NCBI GenBank assembly: GCA_015179125.1
Contig: WHVA01000192.1
Location: 62,001-126,000 of the forward strand
DNA length: 64,000 nucleotides
Direction: 5' to 3'
DNA from: Gautieria morchelliformis
Taxonomy: Eukaryota > Basidiomycota > Agaricomycetes > Gomphales > Gomphaceae
The translations under genes and the position numbers were made by a program. The notes beneath the pieces are model-generated. The model saw only the letters and a list, made by a program, of their open reading frames with translations, was not told where the DNA came from and did no database searches. Shown piece by piece: positions 19,585-30,221 of this stretch. The stretch's first letter is position 1, and every line of letters starts with the position of its first letter.

Positions 19585-22500
19585 AGCAACCTCGGAACCA
19601 CACGATCCGAGGATTGCGGTAACCTCACCCGTGTGCTCAGACTCAGCGCCGCTTCTCATTCATTGTCCAAAGATTCCCTTAATGTAGATCTAACCTCGCC
19701 TTCGCTGCCCAACGTCGCTTTTGTTGCATTAGTTGACTGCGGGTCCTCAGACTGTTTTATTGAATCCAGATTTGTCCAGAAGTACTCCATGCCTGCTTAT
19801 CCTGTCTCTCCTATACCCTTGAAACTATTTGACGGTAGTACTAACACTACCATTACCCAAGCTCTAGACCTCTGCATTTGCTTTCCGACCGGCGAACAAC
19901 AATGGGTTACCTTCTACGTAACCTCGCTCGACTCGAGTTGCTCGATGGTACTTGGCCACAACTGGCTCACCCGCTACAATCCGTCGATTGACTGGGTATT
20001 GGGCAGTATTACTTTCAAGACCATCGACCTAACAACGACTCCAGCGACCCCGGCGACGTCAGCCCGCTCAGCTTCGGCTACGACTTCGACCTCGCCTACG
20101 GCATCTTCGCCCCCGCCTCCGACCTCGCTTCCGAAGTTGCAAGCACCCCTCGTTTCCCTAATCAATGCACCCGCTTTCATGCGCGCATCTAGATTGGAAG
20201 GGTCCGAAGTGTTTCAGCTCAATTTGGCTTCGCCTGAGCTCCTCGCCAGAGGGGCAACATCGGGAGGAAGCTCTTCCGAGCTTCCTGAGAACATTAAGAA
20301 ACATGTTCCTGAAGAATACCACGAATTTGCAGATGTGTTCAGCAAAGCACGCGCTGACACTCTAGCTCCCCACCGACCTCACGATATCAAAATCAACCTC
20401 GAAGAAGGGACCTCGCCACCGATCGGTCCCATCTACTCTCTCTCAGCTTCCGAACTCAAAGCACTTCGCGAGTTCATCGACGAGCATTTAAACATCGGCT
20501 TCATCCGACCTTCACGCTCGCCTCATGGTGCACCGGTATTGTTCGTTCGCAAAAAAGATGGCTCACTTCGGTTGTGTGTCGACTTCCGAGGTTTGAACAA
20601 AATCTCAAAAAAAGATCGGTATCCATTGCCATTGATTGCTGACTTACTTGATGCTCCAAAGAATGCTCGCACCTATACGAAAATTGACCTTCGTCACGCT
20701 TACCACCTCGTACGGGTGGCCGAGGGTGACGAATGGAAAACCGCCTTCAGGACTCGCTATGGGTCTTTTGAATGGTTGGTTATGCCATTTGGTCTCACTA
20801 ATGGCCCTGCTGCCTTCCAGAGATTCATGAACGAGGTGTTCGCCGACCTTTTGGACGTTTGTGTGGTGGTATACTTGGACGACATTCTAATCTACTCCAG
20901 TGACCCCTCCAAACATGTGGAACATGTCAAGGAAGTCTTGCGACGACTACGACTCAACAACCTCTTCGCCAAAGAAGACAAATGCGAGTTCCATCGCGAC
21001 TCGGTTGAATTCCTCGGCTACATACTCTCTCCCGAGGGCCTCACTATGGCAGATGACAAGGTAAAGGTCATTCAAGACTGGCCTGAACCTCGCAAAGTTC
21101 GCGACATCCAATCCTTCCTCGGCTTCGCCAACTTCTACCGACGTTTCATTCACAACTACTCCGACATCACCATTCCTCTCACCCGACTTACCCGCAAGGG
21201 TACCCCTTGGAATTTTTCCGAGGATTGTCGACGGGCTTTCAACCTGTTGAAGAGGGCGTTCACTACCGCTCCTATCCTTACTCACTGGATTCCTGACCTT
21301 CCACTGATCGTAGAGACTGATGCATCAGATTATGCCTTAGCGGCAATCTTATCTCTACAAACCTCGGAAGGCGAACTTCATCCCATCGCTTTCCACTCCC
21401 GCACATTCACCTCTACCGAGCTCAACTACGATGTTCACGACAAGGAGCTCCTCGCCATTTTTGAAGCCTTTCAACGCTGGCGACACTACCTAGAGGGCTC
21501 AGGCGAACCAGTTGACGTTATCACCGATCACAAGAACCTCGAATACTTTTCAACTACGAAGCTCTTGACCCGTCGACAAGCTCGGTGGTCGGAATACCTT
21601 TCCCAGTTCAACCTCGCCATACGCTTCCGACCAGGTCGCCTCGGAACGAAGCCTGACTCTCTCACTAGACGATGGGACGTCTACCTTAAAGAGGGGAATA
21701 GCGACTATGCCACCATAAACCCGCAGAACCTACGGCCAGTGTTTACTCAGCACCAGCTGGCATCGTCCCTTAGAGCTACTAACCTCGCTCCCATCGTGCT
21801 CCGAGCCGCTTCACTTCTTGATACCGAGCAGATCCGAGCTGACATACTAGCGAACCTCCCCTCGGACCCCATAGCCAAGTCGCACCTCGGCTTGGTTAAT
21901 GACCCGAGGTGGACCACAGACCCCGAGGGTTTCCTCAAGCTTGACAACCGAACCTATGTTCCAGCGGCCCAAGACCTTCGACTTCGCATCCTGCAATACA
22001 AGCACGATCACATTCTCTCGGGACACTTCGGGGTCAACAAGACCTTGGAGCTGATCCGACGAGACTATACTTGGCCAGGGATTAGATCCTTTGTCAAGGA
22101 GTATTGCAAGACGTGTACCACTTGTATGCGAAGCAAGCCGCAACGTCACAAACCCTATGGTCTCCTCAAACAACTTCCTGTTCCCGAGAAACCTTGGAAT
22201 TCCATATCTATGGATTTCATTGAGCAACTCCCCCCTTCGTCCGAGTTCACCTCCATCCTAGTGATTGTTGACCGCTTCACTAAGCAGGTTATCTTCATTC
22301 CAACCACAGACAAGATAACCTCGCAAGAGCTCGCTCACCTCTTCGTCCTTCATGTCTTTTCAAAGCATGGAGTTCCCTCGCACGTCACCTCGGACAGGGG
22401 TTCCGAGTTCGTCTCGCATTTCTGGCGTTCTCTAGGGAAAGCCTTGGACATGCGGTTGCATTTCACCTCGGGATATCATCCCGAGGGTGACGGTCAGACC

Positions 22501-23292
22501 GAGCGTGCTAACCAAACTTTGGAACAGTACCTCAGGATCTATTGCAACTATCAGCAGTCAAATTGGGCTTCGCTCCTTCCCCTAGCCGAGTTCGCTTACA
22601 ACAACGCGCCTAGCGCAACCACCGGCATCTCCCCATTCTTTGCCAATAAAGGCTACCATCCGAACCTCGCAGTTCACCCCGAGCGCGACCTCGCCTCGGC
22701 ACGAGCCCGAGACTTCGTGGTTGACCTGGACGAGCTTCACCAAGAACTTCGCCACGCCATCCTCGAGGCTCAGAAAACTTACCAAGCCTCGGCCGATGTT
22801 CGTCGCAAGCCCGCTCCTGATTTCCAAGTAGGATCCCTCGCCTTTGTGAAGGCACAGTACTTTCGAACAACTCGGCCTACCAAGAAGCTCGCCGAGAAGT
22901 TCTTGGGTCCTTTTGAGATCATTTCCCGAGCGGGTACTCACTCCTTCACCCTTCGACTTCCAGAACACATGCATTCAGTCCATCCGGTCTTCCACGTATC
23001 CATGCTCGAACCAGCCTCGCCCAACACCATACCAAACCGATTTCAGCCGCCTCCGCCCCCAGTCGTTATCGACGGCGAACCCGAGTTCGAGGTTTCCGAA
23101 ATCCTCGACTCGAAGATCGATAATAGACGCAAGAGCTGCAAATTACTCTACCTTGTTAGGTGGACTGGTTACGAAGGTACCGACGAAGAAACCTCGTGGA
23201 TCCTCGCTTCCGAGCTTGATCATGCCTCGGAGCTGGTCACGGATTTCCATGACTCTTACCCGGGCAAGCCCGGCCCCTTGACTGCTCTATGA
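19579..23292 (+). CDS. pol: L2 pol polyprotein: protease, RT, RNase H, integrase, chromodomain
   Basis: Continuous frame entered by a -1 shift from gag; no ATG is needed (numbering below is from the GTG at 19633, giving 1219 aa). The protease site is LVDCGSSD (D35; DCG instead of the usual DSG). RT has FRGLNKISKKDRYPLP and YLDD at 414-417. RNase H starts VETDASDYA (D563) and includes VITDHKNLEYF. Integrase has an H-H-C-C finger (H791...CKTCTTC) and D861, D921, E957 with the D-X35-E spacing. A C-terminal chromodomain (~1150-1210, YLVRWTGYEGTDEETSW) can direct integration to chromatin marks, as known for chromoviruses. Element order PR-RT-RH-IN places it in Ty3/gypsy. No stops or shifts are seen; all catalytic residues are present. 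Confidence 0.96.
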   Translation: MGSNLGTTRSEDCGNLTRVLRLSAASHSLSKDSLNVDLTSPSLPNVAFVALVDCGSSDCFIESRFVQKYSMPAYPVSPIPLKLFDGSTNTTITQALDLCICFPTGEQQWVTFYVTSLDSSCSMVLGHNWLTRYNPSIDWVLGSITFKTIDLTTTPATPATSARSASATTSTSPTASSPPPPTSLPKLQAPLVSLINAPAFMRASRLEGSEVFQLNLASPELLARGATSGGSSSELPENIKKHVPEEYHEFADVFSKARADTLAPHRPHDIKINLEEGTSPPIGPIYSLSASELKALREFIDEHLNIGFIRPSRSPHGAPVLFVRKKDGSLRLCVDFRGLNKISKKDRYPLPLIADLLDAPKNARTYTKIDLRHAYHLVRVAEGDEWKTAFRTRYGSFEWLVMPFGLTNGPAAFQRFMNEVFADLLDVCVVVYLDDILIYSSDPSKHVEHVKEVLRRLRLNNLFAKEDKCEFHRDSVEFLGYILSPEGLTMADDKVKVIQDWPEPRKVRDIQSFLGFANFYRRFIHNYSDITIPLTRLTRKGTPWNFSEDCRRAFNLLKRAFTTAPILTHWIPDLPLIVETDASDYALAAILSLQTSEGELHPIAFHSRTFTSTELNYDVHDKELLAIFEAFQRWRHYLEGSGEPVDVITDHKNLEYFSTTKLLTRRQARWSEYLSQFNLAIRFRPGRLGTKPDSLTRRWDVYLKEGNSDYATINPQNLRPVFTQHQLASSLRATNLAPIVLRAASLLDTEQIRADILANLPSDPIAKSHLGLVNDPRWTTDPEGFLKLDNRTYVPAAQDLRLRILQYKHDHILSGHFGVNKTLELIRRDYTWPGIRSFVKEYCKTCTTCMRSKPQRHKPYGLLKQLPVPEKPWNSISMDFIEQLPPSSEFTSILVIVDRFTKQVIFIPTTDKITSQELAHLFVLHVFSKHGVPSHVTSDRGSEFVSHFWRSLGKALDMRLHFTSGYHPEGDGQTERANQTLEQYLRIYCNYQQSNWASLLPLAEFAYNNAPSATTGISPFFANKGYHPNLAVHPERDLASARARDFVVDLDELHQELRHAILEAQKTYQASADVRRKPAPDFQVGSLAFVKAQYFRTTRPTKKLAEKFLGPFEIISRAGTHSFTLRLPEHMHSVHPVFHVSMLEPASPNTIPNRFQPPPPPVVIDGEPEFEVSEILDSKIDNRRKSCKLLYLVRWTGYEGTDEETSWILASELDHASELVTDFHDSYPGKPGPLTAL

Positions 23293-23394
23293 TCGTTTTC
23301 CCTGTTAATCCCCATGACCCCGGTAGTTAGATGACAAAAACCCTTCAAAACAAAATCGATAAAATCCAAAAAAATCTATTATTCCATTTACTAG

Positions 23395-24538
23395 TTATTC
23401 CACCATCCTCATATCCTCTCCCTCGCTCTCCTCGCTCCCCTCGCCGGACTCCTCCTCATTACTGCTACTACTTCGCTCCACCAGACCCCCATGTCCCCCA
23501 TAATCCGCCAAGTCTCTCGCCCCCTGCATCCGCTTCAAATAATTCCGCCTCCTCCTTATCCTCATGAACTCCACATCCGCCCTGTTCATCCTGTCATTCG
23601 CAGCCCTAAACTCCCCTAGCAACTCGCACACCCTCTCCCCAACCTCGCCAACCTTCTGTCCCACATCCCTCACCGCCGTTATCAACTCCCTCATCTCCGC
23701 ACTTCGCTCCGATCTTTTCGTCTTCTTGTCCTTTTTCGCCCTCCGACCTCCAACCTCGGTTTCCTCCCCCTCAGTCTGCCTCGCTTCCCCGACCTCTGTC
23801 TCCTCACGCTGCCTCACTTCCCCAGTCTCCTTACCCTTCTCCTCGCTCAACCTCGCTTCCATCCGCTCTACCCTCATCTCGAGGTTCCTCTCGACCCAAT
23901 CACTCGAGTCGTTGTCATCCTCATCCACCTCGTCTCGAACCTTGGCCCCTTTCCTCGGCCTCGGTTCACCCTCGGCCTCCTCGCTCCTCGCTCGCTTCTT
24001 GCTCGCTACACCCACCTGACCTTTCCCTGGGGTCGCCTTGCTGCGGCGACCTTGGGCGATGCTACAGCCCAAGGAACGGGTCCTGCACCACACGCAAGCA
24101 CCCTGGTCGGCGAGGCCGAAGTTGAGACTAACGGCCCGAAGGCACGTATAGTCGCGCTCTTCGCAGCGCGCGCACCTCGCCTCGGCCTTGGTCGCGAGCT
24201 GCCACTCGCGAGGTCCCCCGTCGGCGAGCTTGTACCCGTATAGGGACAAGTCAGTCGGGTGGTATGAAAACAACATGCGCTTATACTGTACAAATCAGCA
24301 GCGTCCATGACCAGCCAACAACGGTACTCACCTTTTTTCCATTCGGCCCTTCCTGCCACGGCTGCCGCATGTCAATGGCCCCCGTCTCATCAATTGGCAA
24401 GGTGCCAACCTCGGGTCGATCCTCGGGCACAACCTCGCCCGAGGCTCCGTTCGCCGCAGACAGCAATGTCTGGTCGAACACGTTGTTTGTGCTGTCCTCG
24501 TCGACGGCTGAGTTGAAGAGGGCTTGAGGGCGCACCAT
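23395..24538 (-). CDS. Opposite-strand Zn2Cys6-like protein of L2 chromovirus (2 exons)
   Basis: Exon 1 is 24538-24332 (69 codons from ATG), the intron is 24331-24286 (46 nt, GTGAGT...CTGAT...TACAG), and exon 2 is 24285-23395. Splicing is in phase 0 and the product is 365 aa. Residues 70-105 are aromatic-rich (YHPTDLSLYGYKLADGG). A cysteine cluster follows: C107, C110, C117, C133, C136, C143 (CX2CX6CX15CX2CX6C; the middle loop is longer than typical Zn2Cys6). A Lys/Arg patch (ASKKRARSEE) could be a nuclear signal. The rest is charged, probably helical, with a Ser/Glu tail. It is antisense to the element and convergent with pol (stops 102 bp apart). The matching gene in L3 has the same place, strand, cluster and intron presence but little overall identity. 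A nuclear DNA-binding role is inferred, not shown. The alternative is an incidental captured host transcription-factor-like gene. Confidence 0.78.
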
Positions 24539-24697
24539 ATTCGTTGGCAATGGGGTTCGCTGCCTCCTACCCACCCTTTTATCCAACCTCGGCTACGATT
24601 TAAGCTTCGCCTTTCCGGCTACTTAACATCGGACCGAGATCTAGATTCAAGGATAGGCGAACCCTGTTCACATTACGGCCTCGAGGGTCTCGGCCAT

Positions 24698-24710
24698 GAG
24701 GGGGGAATAC
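24698..24710 (+). promoter_or_regulatory. L2 polypurine tract
   Basis: GAGGGGGGAATAC directly precedes the 3' LTR, the expected primer site for plus-strand DNA synthesis. The segment 24539-24697 upstream is the likely promoter region of the opposite-strand gene; no clear box is visible in it. Confidence 0.8.
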
Positions 24711-25246
24711 TGTAAGGACCCGGCCTTTGGCCGGCTACTTACCGGTAGAACCTTCTTCCGAGCCCGAGCCTTGTGATATTCATGCCCGAGTACATATGAT
24801 ACTTATCCGTGCCCGAGCCCAATCTCGAGCTTGAACTCATATCCGACCTTGATCCTATGCCCGTATCCCCTTAGTTACTGATTCCGCTCCATCACGCATC
24901 ATTCGTATATTACCTCGCCCTGACCTCCACTAATCTGTTCGCCCCTGACTTGCACCTCGTCCGTATATAACCCCCTTGTATGCATTCCTACTCCTCAGTC
25001 TGAAAATCAACTATCGTGTCCCTTCGATCCCTAGCTAGTTTCTACGCCTCACCTCTTAAGCCAGAACCTCGCCTCTTATTCGTTTACCTCCGAAATTGGG
25101 ACTCGTGCGTAGGGTCGGCGCAGCACATAAGCTGAAGCCAAGTCCCTCTCCGACTTCCCCATCCAAACCTCGCCCCGTAACCTCGGACCTTGCCTCGGGT
25201 TTCGTCCCCGACCTCGGTCAACCTTACGACGGATCGTACCGTAACA
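24711..25246 (+). repeat. L2 3' LTR
   Basis: 536 bp, read line by line against the 5' LTR without finding a difference. It is followed by the TSD TATCC and the resumed L1 LTR. Confidence 0.96.
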
Positions 25247-25558
25247 TATCCCTGTTTCCCGTTTTACCACTCCTCCTCTGTGTTCGCTTGGCTTCACCCC
25301 CCCCCTTCAACCACGCTTCCTCTATATAGTGTTCTCTCCATTTGCCCTTCACCACATTCACCAAATGACCATTTGCTGCTCGCATCATTTGCCAGCAGGC
25401 ACACCATCAAACATGATCAACACCCTTTACCCAGCGTGATGGTTCATCACTGGCCCCATCACCTTCCCAATGCAACCCATTTAGGTGATCATATGGCCGG
25501 GATGCATTCACAGGACGTCCTACCCGTAGGTCGTGTGGGATCAACCCAGCAGACCAAG

Positions 25559-26291
25559 TGTTACGTATCGGAAATCTCGGAGGTCGGAACTAGAAAGGAC
25601 AACGGCTTCAACTTATATGTTGTGCCCCTGATGAACTACCGTCCTAAGTATTTCGGATTTGACTTCCGGATGTCGGAGAAGGCGGAAGTCAAGAACAGAG
25701 TGCTGAGGGTCAAGGGTCAAGGTTGGAGAACAAAGGTCGGGAGAGGCGGAAGAGGCGGAGGACAGAGGATCGAGAACGGAGGGAGACAAGACTAGCAAAA
25801 CTCGCTGTGCTAAGAACAGGAGATAGTGCGAAGGGATTTACATATCAAAGTCGATTATCTGATTGCAGAAATGGAGACATACATGAGGGGGTTTTATACA
25901 AAGAGCTGAAGCAACAGGTGATAAATAGTATGGTACTAAGAAAATTCCGGAGAGTGCGGGAATCGGATAGACATACAGGGCAAGTAACTAATGCGGAACA
26001 AGGGGATGACAAGGGGGGTGCAGGGTAGGGTAAGTACAATGGCAAAGAAAAAGGCGTGTAAGTACAATAGGCATAGGAACAAACGGAAGTATGGAAATGG
26101 TATCTTGCTGTGCTCAGGGTCGAGTACGGGGGCCGGTATCTGGAGGTGGCCAGGGGTACTGAAAGAACAAGGGGTCGAGGTAGAGGGTTGCGGATGTTGC
26201 GGATGTTGTGGAATAGAGTCGGATGTGGTGTGGAGGAGATGCGGAGAAGATGCGGAGGTGGCAGAGATGGTTGGACGAAACGGTCGTAACA
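25559..26291 (-). repeat. Solo L3 LTR (variant) with TSD CCAAG
   Basis: A 733-bp LTR with L3 ends (TGTTACGTATCG...GGTCGTAACA on the plus strand) and perfect duplications CCAAG at 25554-25558 and 26292-26296. It is longer and more diverged than other L3 copies, so perhaps a subfamily. It is inserted in the L1 LTR. Confidence 0.9.
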
Positions 26292-26980
26292 CCAAGAGTC
26301 CATGCAGGGTGGTGTATATGCAGGTTCCAAGGTGTGTTTTCGTACATAGGGGCCTCTTCCTCTCCATTGTTTCATGTTCACACTCCTCTTCCATTCTATT
26401 GTATGTTTATTTCATCTATTTGTATCATGACTGCGCACCCATATCCAACCCTGACGCACAACAGCCTCTTTCCTATTCGCTGTTATCATATGAGCATTCG
26501 ATATAAGTAGTTTACATTCGCATGTATATTCCTCAGTTCAATTATCATAGGTCTAGCTTGTGCAAACTTGACCTCACTGTGATCACCGTCTTGAGCCCTC
26601 TCCTGTAGATTCCCATCTTTGACCAGAGGAAAACTTAAGCACCACTGGTGAGTTTTCGTACTTCACCTTCGTTACTTTAGCCTTTGAACTATTTTCTGTG
26701 CTGTCGGCAAAGGACTCCGAAGGAGTGCCTTCACCGGTGAAAGGATTGTTGTTACTTAGACAACCTTTTCGTGCCACCTCATACGTTATATCGTCGAGTG
26801 CCACAGGCTATTTTGCAACAACTGTAGATAGGGAGAGCCCCAATCGGGCAGCCCTCTTACATTCTGAACATTTATTCGTTCACCTTATTCGCTGAAAGGC
26901 ACACCTCTTTGCACAAGTTATTCGGGCATTCACTGTGTGTACTAATACACAATATTAACGCCTAAAAACCAATCTTGACA

Positions 26981-27395
26981 GATGTGTCTGCAAGTCTTTC
27001 TTTCAATTTTTACGGTAAGCATTCATATGAAGTACTTTGGCTTTGTATACACTAGGTGGGTCACTGGACTTAGCCGAGGACACGTCTGTGTCATATTGCC
27101 AGTTTGTGGGGTGCTTTGTCGTTCCTCCCTTGAAGATATTTGCCAAATAGCTTTGGACTGGGATCTGGTCCGTAGCATGGGTCAGGAGCGGGTAAGTAGT
27201 TGTTGCTGTTTCCCTGTTGCTGCGTTTCTACTGTCTGAGCTGATAAGCCCCCGGGAGGACACTTGCCATTTTTTTGTGAATATTTTCTCTACTGGCGTCA
27301 TCTGGGTCAGCACCATTGAACTCCTCATGGAGTTGTTGAGCGAGCAGCTCATCAGTTTTGGAGTTGATGGTCTGTATGTTTATTGTCGACGTTGT
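26981..27395 (-). pseudogene. Element E gag, middle segment
   Basis: The minus-strand frame reads TINIQTINSKTDELLAQQL and HEEFNGADPDD, then a stop near 27228; lesser similarity continues to 26981. It joins in frame with 28668-28894 when the solo L1 and one GTTGT copy are set aside, and with 17171-17509 across the other L1. No conserved domain is seen here; it is probably the helical region before the gag core. Confidence 0.5.
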
Positions 27396-28667
27396 TGTCA
27401 TGACGCGTTTATCTCTCATACTCAGAAGCTCAGTTTTCCTACTTTCACCCCACCTTCGCGTTCATTCCGACCACCATTGTTATGTTCGGCAACCAACTCT
27501 CGCTGTTCGCGCCAACTACCACAGCCGCGCCGCCAAATGCACGATCGACGTCCTGGGGCTGACTCGGCAGTCATCACTGGGACTACCACCTCCTCTGCTC
27601 GACCCTCTTCCAATGGTGTTCGAATAGTTGGGTTGCCGTGACCTGTGCATTTCCTGCACCTTGGTACCCCATTTTCCCTTTCGCTACTCCTCCTCAGTGT
27701 TCGGTCGGTTTCGCCCTCCACCTCGACCTCTCCTCCCCTATGTCACCTCTTTTCGCCCTTCCTTGCATTTCGCCGAACAGATATTCGCTGCTCGCATCAT
27801 TCGCCAGCAGGCACACCATCAAAAACACGATCGATACCATTCACCCGGCATAACGGTTCATCATTAACCCCATCGTCTTCTTAATCCAACCCCATTGGGC
27901 GTTCGTATGGTCAAAGCATGTTCGCAGGACATCCCCTCCATAGGCCATGCGGAATCAATCCAGTAGACCAAGAGTCCGTGCAGGGTAGCATGTATGCGGG
28001 TCCCAAGACATGGTTTTGTCCATAAATGCTTTCGCCACCTTTACCCTCCGTTGTTTCATGTTCTCTCCCTTCTCACATTCTATTGTATGTTTATTTCATC
28101 TATGCTGTATCATGGCTGCGCACCCCTATCCAACCCTGACTTGTGACGGCCTCTTTCCTATTCGCTGATACCTTACGAGCATTCGATATAAGTAGTTTAC
28201 ATTCGCATGTATATTCCCCAGTTCAATTATCATATGTCGTCCATCTTGTGCAAACTTGACCTCGCTGTGATCATCGTCTTGAGCCTCTCCTTGAAGATTT
28301 CTATCTTCGACCAGCCAAGGACTTAGGCATCACTGGTGAGTTCTCATACTTCATCTTCATTACCTTAGCCTTCAAACTACTTTCTGTGCTGTTGGCGAAG
28401 GGCTCCTAAGGAGCACCTTCGCCAGCAAAGGGACCATCGAAACTTAGACAGCCCTTCCGCAATATCTTGCACGTTGCGTCGTCAAGTGCTGCGAGCTGTT
28501 TCGCTATGACTGTAGACAGGGCGAGCCCCGTTCGGGCAACCCCTTTGTTTCGTGAACATTCATCGGTTCACTTATTCGCCGAACGGCATACTTATTCGCA
28601 CAAGTTATTCGGGCATTCGTTGTGTTCACTAATACACGATATTAACGCCTAAAAACCAATCTTGACA
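27396..28667 (+). repeat. Solo L1 LTR with TSD GTTGT
   Basis: 1272 bp, TGTCATGACG...CTTGACA, flanked by perfect GTTGT (27391-27395 and 28668-28672). It contains the L1 promoter motifs (GATATAAG near 28185 and AGTTCAATTAT near 28220). It is inserted in the E gag gene. Confidence 0.93.
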
Positions 28668-29324
28668 GTTGTATCCTGCAAGCTCAAGTCACGCACTCTC
28701 CAGTTTTCTTCTTGTGTTGCAGTCAATCTGGGTGTTGCCCGAGGTGTTGACTTAGAATTTTGTGACGTCGAAGGTGCAGTCAAATTGGATGTAGCAGTGT
28801 TATTTACTTCAGCGTATTGAGACATGCAACGTGTGCGATCCTTTATCATCTCACGCAATGACTTTGAGTCCATATTGTCTAAGATACCGATCACCGATCA
28901 TGAACTGTCGATATGGGTCATCTTCATGATCCAGCATTGTTGGCAAGGGTCTGTCTACATGCCTAGATTTACCAGGTGGGCATGACGTCCATGAGGCTGG
29001 AATCTCGCCGTAGGGGTCTTCTGACCTATCATAGTTGGACCATGCTGCTGATTCACGACCAGCACATTCAGGAGTCTCCAGTGTGGGGTGGATTGTATGC
29101 TAATGCGGGCAGGGGGAGTCGTTGGTAGGCCAAGGCCACTAGTGATCAGAGAACCAGTCCTGGAAGTAGCGAGTGTCTGACTGTATGATGGCGTGGCCAT
29201 TTGGAGGCCTTACCTTACTCATGGTTCGTTGGGCAGGCAAGAATTCATCCTGACTTGACTCAGTGTTGACGTAGTCGTTGTCAACGTCAGCATCACTCAC
29301 AGAAAGGTGGCAACGGTCTGTCAA
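28668..29324 (-). pseudogene. Element E gag, N-terminal segment
   Basis: Three overlapping minus-strand frames make up the N-terminal region: one from 29324, one with SLITSGLGLPTTPPARIS (29200-28955) and one with MDSKSLREMIKDRTRC...ENWRVRDLSLQDTT (28894-28668). Frame changes near 29140 and 28950 show decay. The Pro/Ser/Thr-rich composition fits the N-terminus of Ty3 gag proteins. The assignment rests on in-frame continuity with the gag core at 17171-17509. Confidence 0.5.
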
Positions 29325-29572
29325 GTCTGCTCCATCTGCAGAGCAGGGGCGACATTCTATCGAGTCAGCTCCATGCGCTGGGCGGGGGTGACAGTCTCTC
29401 CAGTCAGCTCCATCCGCTGTGCCGGGGTGACATGTTATACCCTCATGACGGTCCTCAGCTATGTGTCAACAGGGGTTCTAGCCTTGACCTCTAGAAGGGG
29501 TGTGCGAGCCTCTGTCGAATGAGAAATGTCAAGGGCCGCACCCTCTGCTCTTTCTAGGTCGGAATGTCCATC

Positions 29573-30096
29573 TGTTACGTATCGAGATTTCCGCTAAGTC
29601 GGAACTGGAAAGGACAGCGGCTTCAACTTGTAGGTTGTGCCCCCAATGAACTATCGTCCTAAGTATTTCGGAAATGAGTCGGAAGTCGGAGATTACTGAA
29701 CTAAAGGTTGGTCAGAACTTGAGTCGGAACTGAGGCGGAAGACGGAAGGCTGGAGGCGGAGAGATGGAGGTCTTGCTAGACTCGCTGTGCCAAGAACAGG
29801 AGATGGAACGAAGAAAATCAAGTATCGAAGGTGATTATCTGATTGCAGAATAACAGACATACATGAGAGGCTTTTATACAAAGAGCTGAGACAACAGGTG
29901 ATGAGATGGTACTAAGCAAATTCCGGGCGGAGCGGAAGTCGGGTAGACAATACGTGGGAACTGACTAATTGGGAACAATGGGACTACAAGTGGGGTTCAG
30001 GGTAAGGTAAAACAATGGCAAAGAACAAGGGGTCGGGAAAACATATCTGACAATGAAACACAAGGAGGTCCAGACATATGGTCTTGATGAACGATG
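29573..30096 (-). repeat. L3 LTR, truncated
   Basis: Begins TGTTACGTATCGAG and follows L3 to ATGGTCTTGATGAACGATG, about 170 bp short of the usual end. No TSD is found. The region 29325-29572 holds short tandem-like units (AGTCAGCTCCAT...GGGGTGACA, 29300-29440) and no gene. Confidence 0.85.
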
Positions 30097-30221
30097 CGTT
30101 CCTGCAGCCACAAGCACCGTCAAAGTGGCAGGAAAGGCTCTTTCGTTGGCTCTGTCTATCGTATACTGACTCTTGACGATCGACCATAGACTTGAAATGC
30201 AATCAACGTCCCAATATCGGA

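Larger units (their letters stand above)
17771..25246 (+). mobile_element. Intact L2 chromovirus (Ty3/gypsy LTR retrotransposon), 7.5 kb
   Basis: Complete element: two 536-bp LTRs with no difference found on line-by-line reading, a perfect TSD TATCC (17766-17770 and 25247-25251), self-priming PBS, gag, pol with chromodomain in the -1 frame, an opposite-strand gene, and a purine tract before the 3' LTR. All three genes are open. Identical LTRs imply a very recent insertion, so this copy may be active. Confidence 0.96.
17510..26980 (+). repeat. L1 LTR, interrupted by an L2 chromovirus and a solo L3
   Basis: The L1 LTR begins TGTCATGACAC at 17510 and ends CTTGACA at 26980. Removing the chromovirus (17771-25246) and the solo L3 (25559-26291) leaves about 1.25 kb that aligns with the other L1 LTRs. 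Flanking bases GACAT and GATGT agree at 3 of 5 positions, consistent with an old target duplication. The surrounding E gag reads in frame across it. Confidence 0.85.

Noticed and set aside
22582-22974. Minus-strand frames opposite integrase
   Set aside because: Shadows of the intact pol gene; no domain signal and pol explains the openness.
27228-27419. Open frame running from E gag into the L1 LTR
   Set aside because: Its first codons come from the LTR; the true gag reading enters from 28668 after the insertion is accounted for.
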